Of a stretch of DNA of 15,444 bases, positions 13,999-15,444 are shown piece by piece. The translations under genes were made by a program, and so were the position numbers. Position 1 is the stretch's first letter. Each line of letters begins with the position of its first letter. The notes under the pieces were generated by a model. That model saw only the letters and a program-made list of their open reading frames with translations, did not search any database and had not been told where the DNA came from. Origin of the DNA: Flavobacteriales bacterium UBA3376 (lineage in GTDB: Bacteria > Bacteroidota > Bacteroidia > Flavobacteriales > Weeksellaceae); assembly GCA_002359055.1 (NCBI GenBank), contig DEQC01000079.1:4159-19602 (forward strand). The letters run 5' to 3'.

Positions 13999-15444
13999 TT
14001 ATTTTTTGATAATTTTCTTCGAGAATTGATTGTCCAAAATCAAAATATAAACTCCTTTCGGCAGTTGGCTGAATTCAATTCGATTGTTTTTAGTTTTCTC
14101 ACTTCTAATCAATTTTCCATTGATGTCGAATAAAGAATATTCTAAATCTTTTTGAGAATGAATATTTAGAAAATCATGGACTGGATTTGGATAAACCAAA
14201 ATTGATTCACCTTCTTCAATTACAAATTCCTCAGTATTTAGCAAATCACTTCTGTCGGCAACATATCTCGGAACATCTTTAGAACAACGGACATTCATAG
14301 CAGCTTGCGGATAAACTCCTGTAGCAGTTCGCATATAACTCTCTTTGTTGAATTGCATTCCCAAAGCATAACCTGTCATATAATCGCTCATTGCAGCTGT
14401 CCAAACACCTGTTGTTTCAGAAATTTCCATTCCTCCCAATTCTCCTCTAATTCCAGTTTTAGGAAAATTACCGATTGCATATTGATTGGAATTAAATATC
14501 CAACCAGCGTTTTTTGAATTTACTTTTACCACTCCTCCTCCGTAGGAAGTTGAAATACTATAATAATCTCTCTGATCAACTCCATCGGCACCATTGTTTC
14601 CAAAATACCAAGGTGAAGTTCCCTTACCTGAAGTCCTCAACAAAACCCATGAAACATCTGGAACTCTCCAACCTTCAGGACATGGATCGAAAGGTGATTT
14701 CTCAGTGGCATGCCCCCAACGATTCGCCAAAAGATGACGATCACCATTTGAACCCACTGAATTTGAAATCCAATCACGGATTTCTACATAATTAATTTCA
14801 TTAGGCGCCGTATAACTTTCGCCTGTACCCGAATGATACAAGAAGTTCAAAGGATTTTCAACCGCATATTTTAAAACCTTGGTCGCCTTTGAAAATTTAT
14901 CATCTGAACCATTGACTCCAGCGGCATTCGAATAAATCGAATATTCTTCGGTGTAAAATGAATCGTAATCATTGGATGTAATGGTTTGATAAAATACTTT
15001 TCCATTTGCATCCACCTCAATTCCTTTGTAAATTTCATACGAATCATCAGTACCAACGAAAGTGAAATTTGGAATAGGATCTTTTCTACCCCATTGGTAA
15101 TGGAGTCCACCCGATTTTTTTATCAATTCTTTTTCCGTTGCATTGGGTGAATTCAAATTTGAAACATTTGGAAAACTTTCGATGGCTCCTAAATTTCTAT
15201 CCATAAATTCTGTAGTTAAAGGTGGATATTTACTTTTGGTCGCATTGATGATATGAAATTCAGCATCTATAATATCTTCAGTGGTATGAGTGATGGTTTG
15301 AATTTCAGAATTAGGTACCCAAATATGCCAACTCCAATAAGCTGGATTTTGCAAACTGCCATTGTGCAATGAAACTACGGCGTTACCCGTTTGACCTTCG
15401 TTGAATTCCACTCTAATTTTTGAGTCTTTTGGATCAGCTGATGG
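13999..15444 (-). CDS. FISUMP-type surface protein with T9SS sorting domain (partial, 5' end outside window)
   Basis: The last 481 residues of a larger secreted protein; the frame is open to the window edge, and the GTG at 15411 is only an internal codon. Motifs FMDRNLGA, GLHYQWGRKDP, DPCPEGWRVP and AAMNVRCSKD, spread over about 300 residues, are those of the FISUMP (Fibrobacter succinogenes major paralogous) domain found in many Bacteroidota surface proteins and lipoproteins of unknown role. The end carries a T9SS sorting domain: YPNPVHDFLNI, LPKGVYILILD and a terminal SKKIIKK. It should therefore pass the outer membrane by type IX secretion and be attached or released there. It shares the bidirectional terminator with the lipoprotein gene. 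Function unknown. Confidence 0.87.
   Translation of the reverse strand, partial: PSADPKDSKIRVEFNEGQTGNAVVSLHNGSLQNPAYWSWHIWVPNSEIQTITHTTEDIIDAEFHIINATKSKYPPLTTEFMDRNLGAIESFPNVSNLNSPNATEKELIKKSGGLHYQWGRKDPIPNFTFVGTDDSYEIYKGIEVDANGKVFYQTITSNDYDSFYTEEYSIYSNAAGVNGSDDKFSKATKVLKYAVENPLNFLYHSGTGESYTAPNEINYVEIRDWISNSVGSNGDRHLLANRWGHATEKSPFDPCPEGWRVPDVSWVLLRTSGKGTSPWYFGNNGADGVDQRDYYSISTSYGGGVVKVNSKNAGWIFNSNQYAIGNFPKTGIRGELGGMEISETTGVWTAAMSDYMTGYALGMQFNKESYMRTATGVYPQAAMNVRCSKDVPRYVADRSDLLNTEEFVIEEGESILVYPNPVHDFLNIHSQKDLEYSLFDINGKLIRSEKTKNNRIEFSQLPKGVYILILDNQFSKKIIKK

Noticed and set aside
1..15444. CRISPR array, tRNA or rRNA genes
   Set aside because: No regularly spaced short repeats and no RNA gene signatures were seen on either strand.

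Overview
The window looks like a low-GC Bacteroidota chromosome, most likely from the order Flavobacteriales. Three things point there: Bacteroidota-type promoter cores (a -7 box TAnnTTTG, sometimes with an upstream TTG/TTTG), type IX secretion (T9SS) C-terminal sorting domains on two large secreted proteins, and a flavobacterial peroxiredoxin / thioredoxin / DUF6952 gene trio. No rRNA, tRNA or CRISPR array was seen.

Left part (1-2185, minus strand): a peroxide-defence operon in the order peroxiredoxin, CGNC thioredoxin, DUF6952 protein, closed by a strong hairpin terminator. Upstream of it lies a cytoplasmic YceI-family protein with its own promoter and terminator. Middle (2251-8636, plus strand): a complete efflux operon made of a GbsR/MarR-type regulator, a lipoprotein membrane-fusion adaptor, an HAE1-type RND pump and a NodT/TolC-type outer-membrane lipoprotein. 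It starts at a promoter that overlaps an inverted repeat and ends at a hairpin terminator. A membrane-anchored alpha/beta hydrolase follows (8679-9476).

Right part (about 9540-13460): an accessory island. Two dead relics of the same IS4-family insertion sequence lie in the same orientation and share a 262/263-bp direct repeat (three substitutions and one indel by eye). Between them is a minus-strand two-gene cassette: a secreted M43 (pappalysin-like) metalloprotease with a T9SS sorting domain, and a small lipocalin-like lipoprotein directly downstream. The protease is split by a frameshift lying exactly in a tetranucleotide repeat, (AATA)4 on the plus strand; removing one unit restores the frame, so this may be a phase-variable switch, a recent mutation or a sequencing error. 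The arrangement resembles the protease/lipoprotein-inhibitor pairs of Tannerella forsythia. Inside the IS relics, a good promoter on the strand opposite the transposase could make an antisense RNA over the transposase start codon, as RNA-OUT does in IS10.

Beyond the island, a His-rich lipoprotein of unknown function (13470-13937) starts nine bases after the IS end. It converges, through a shared bidirectional terminator, on a large FISUMP-type T9SS surface protein that runs off the right edge of the window.
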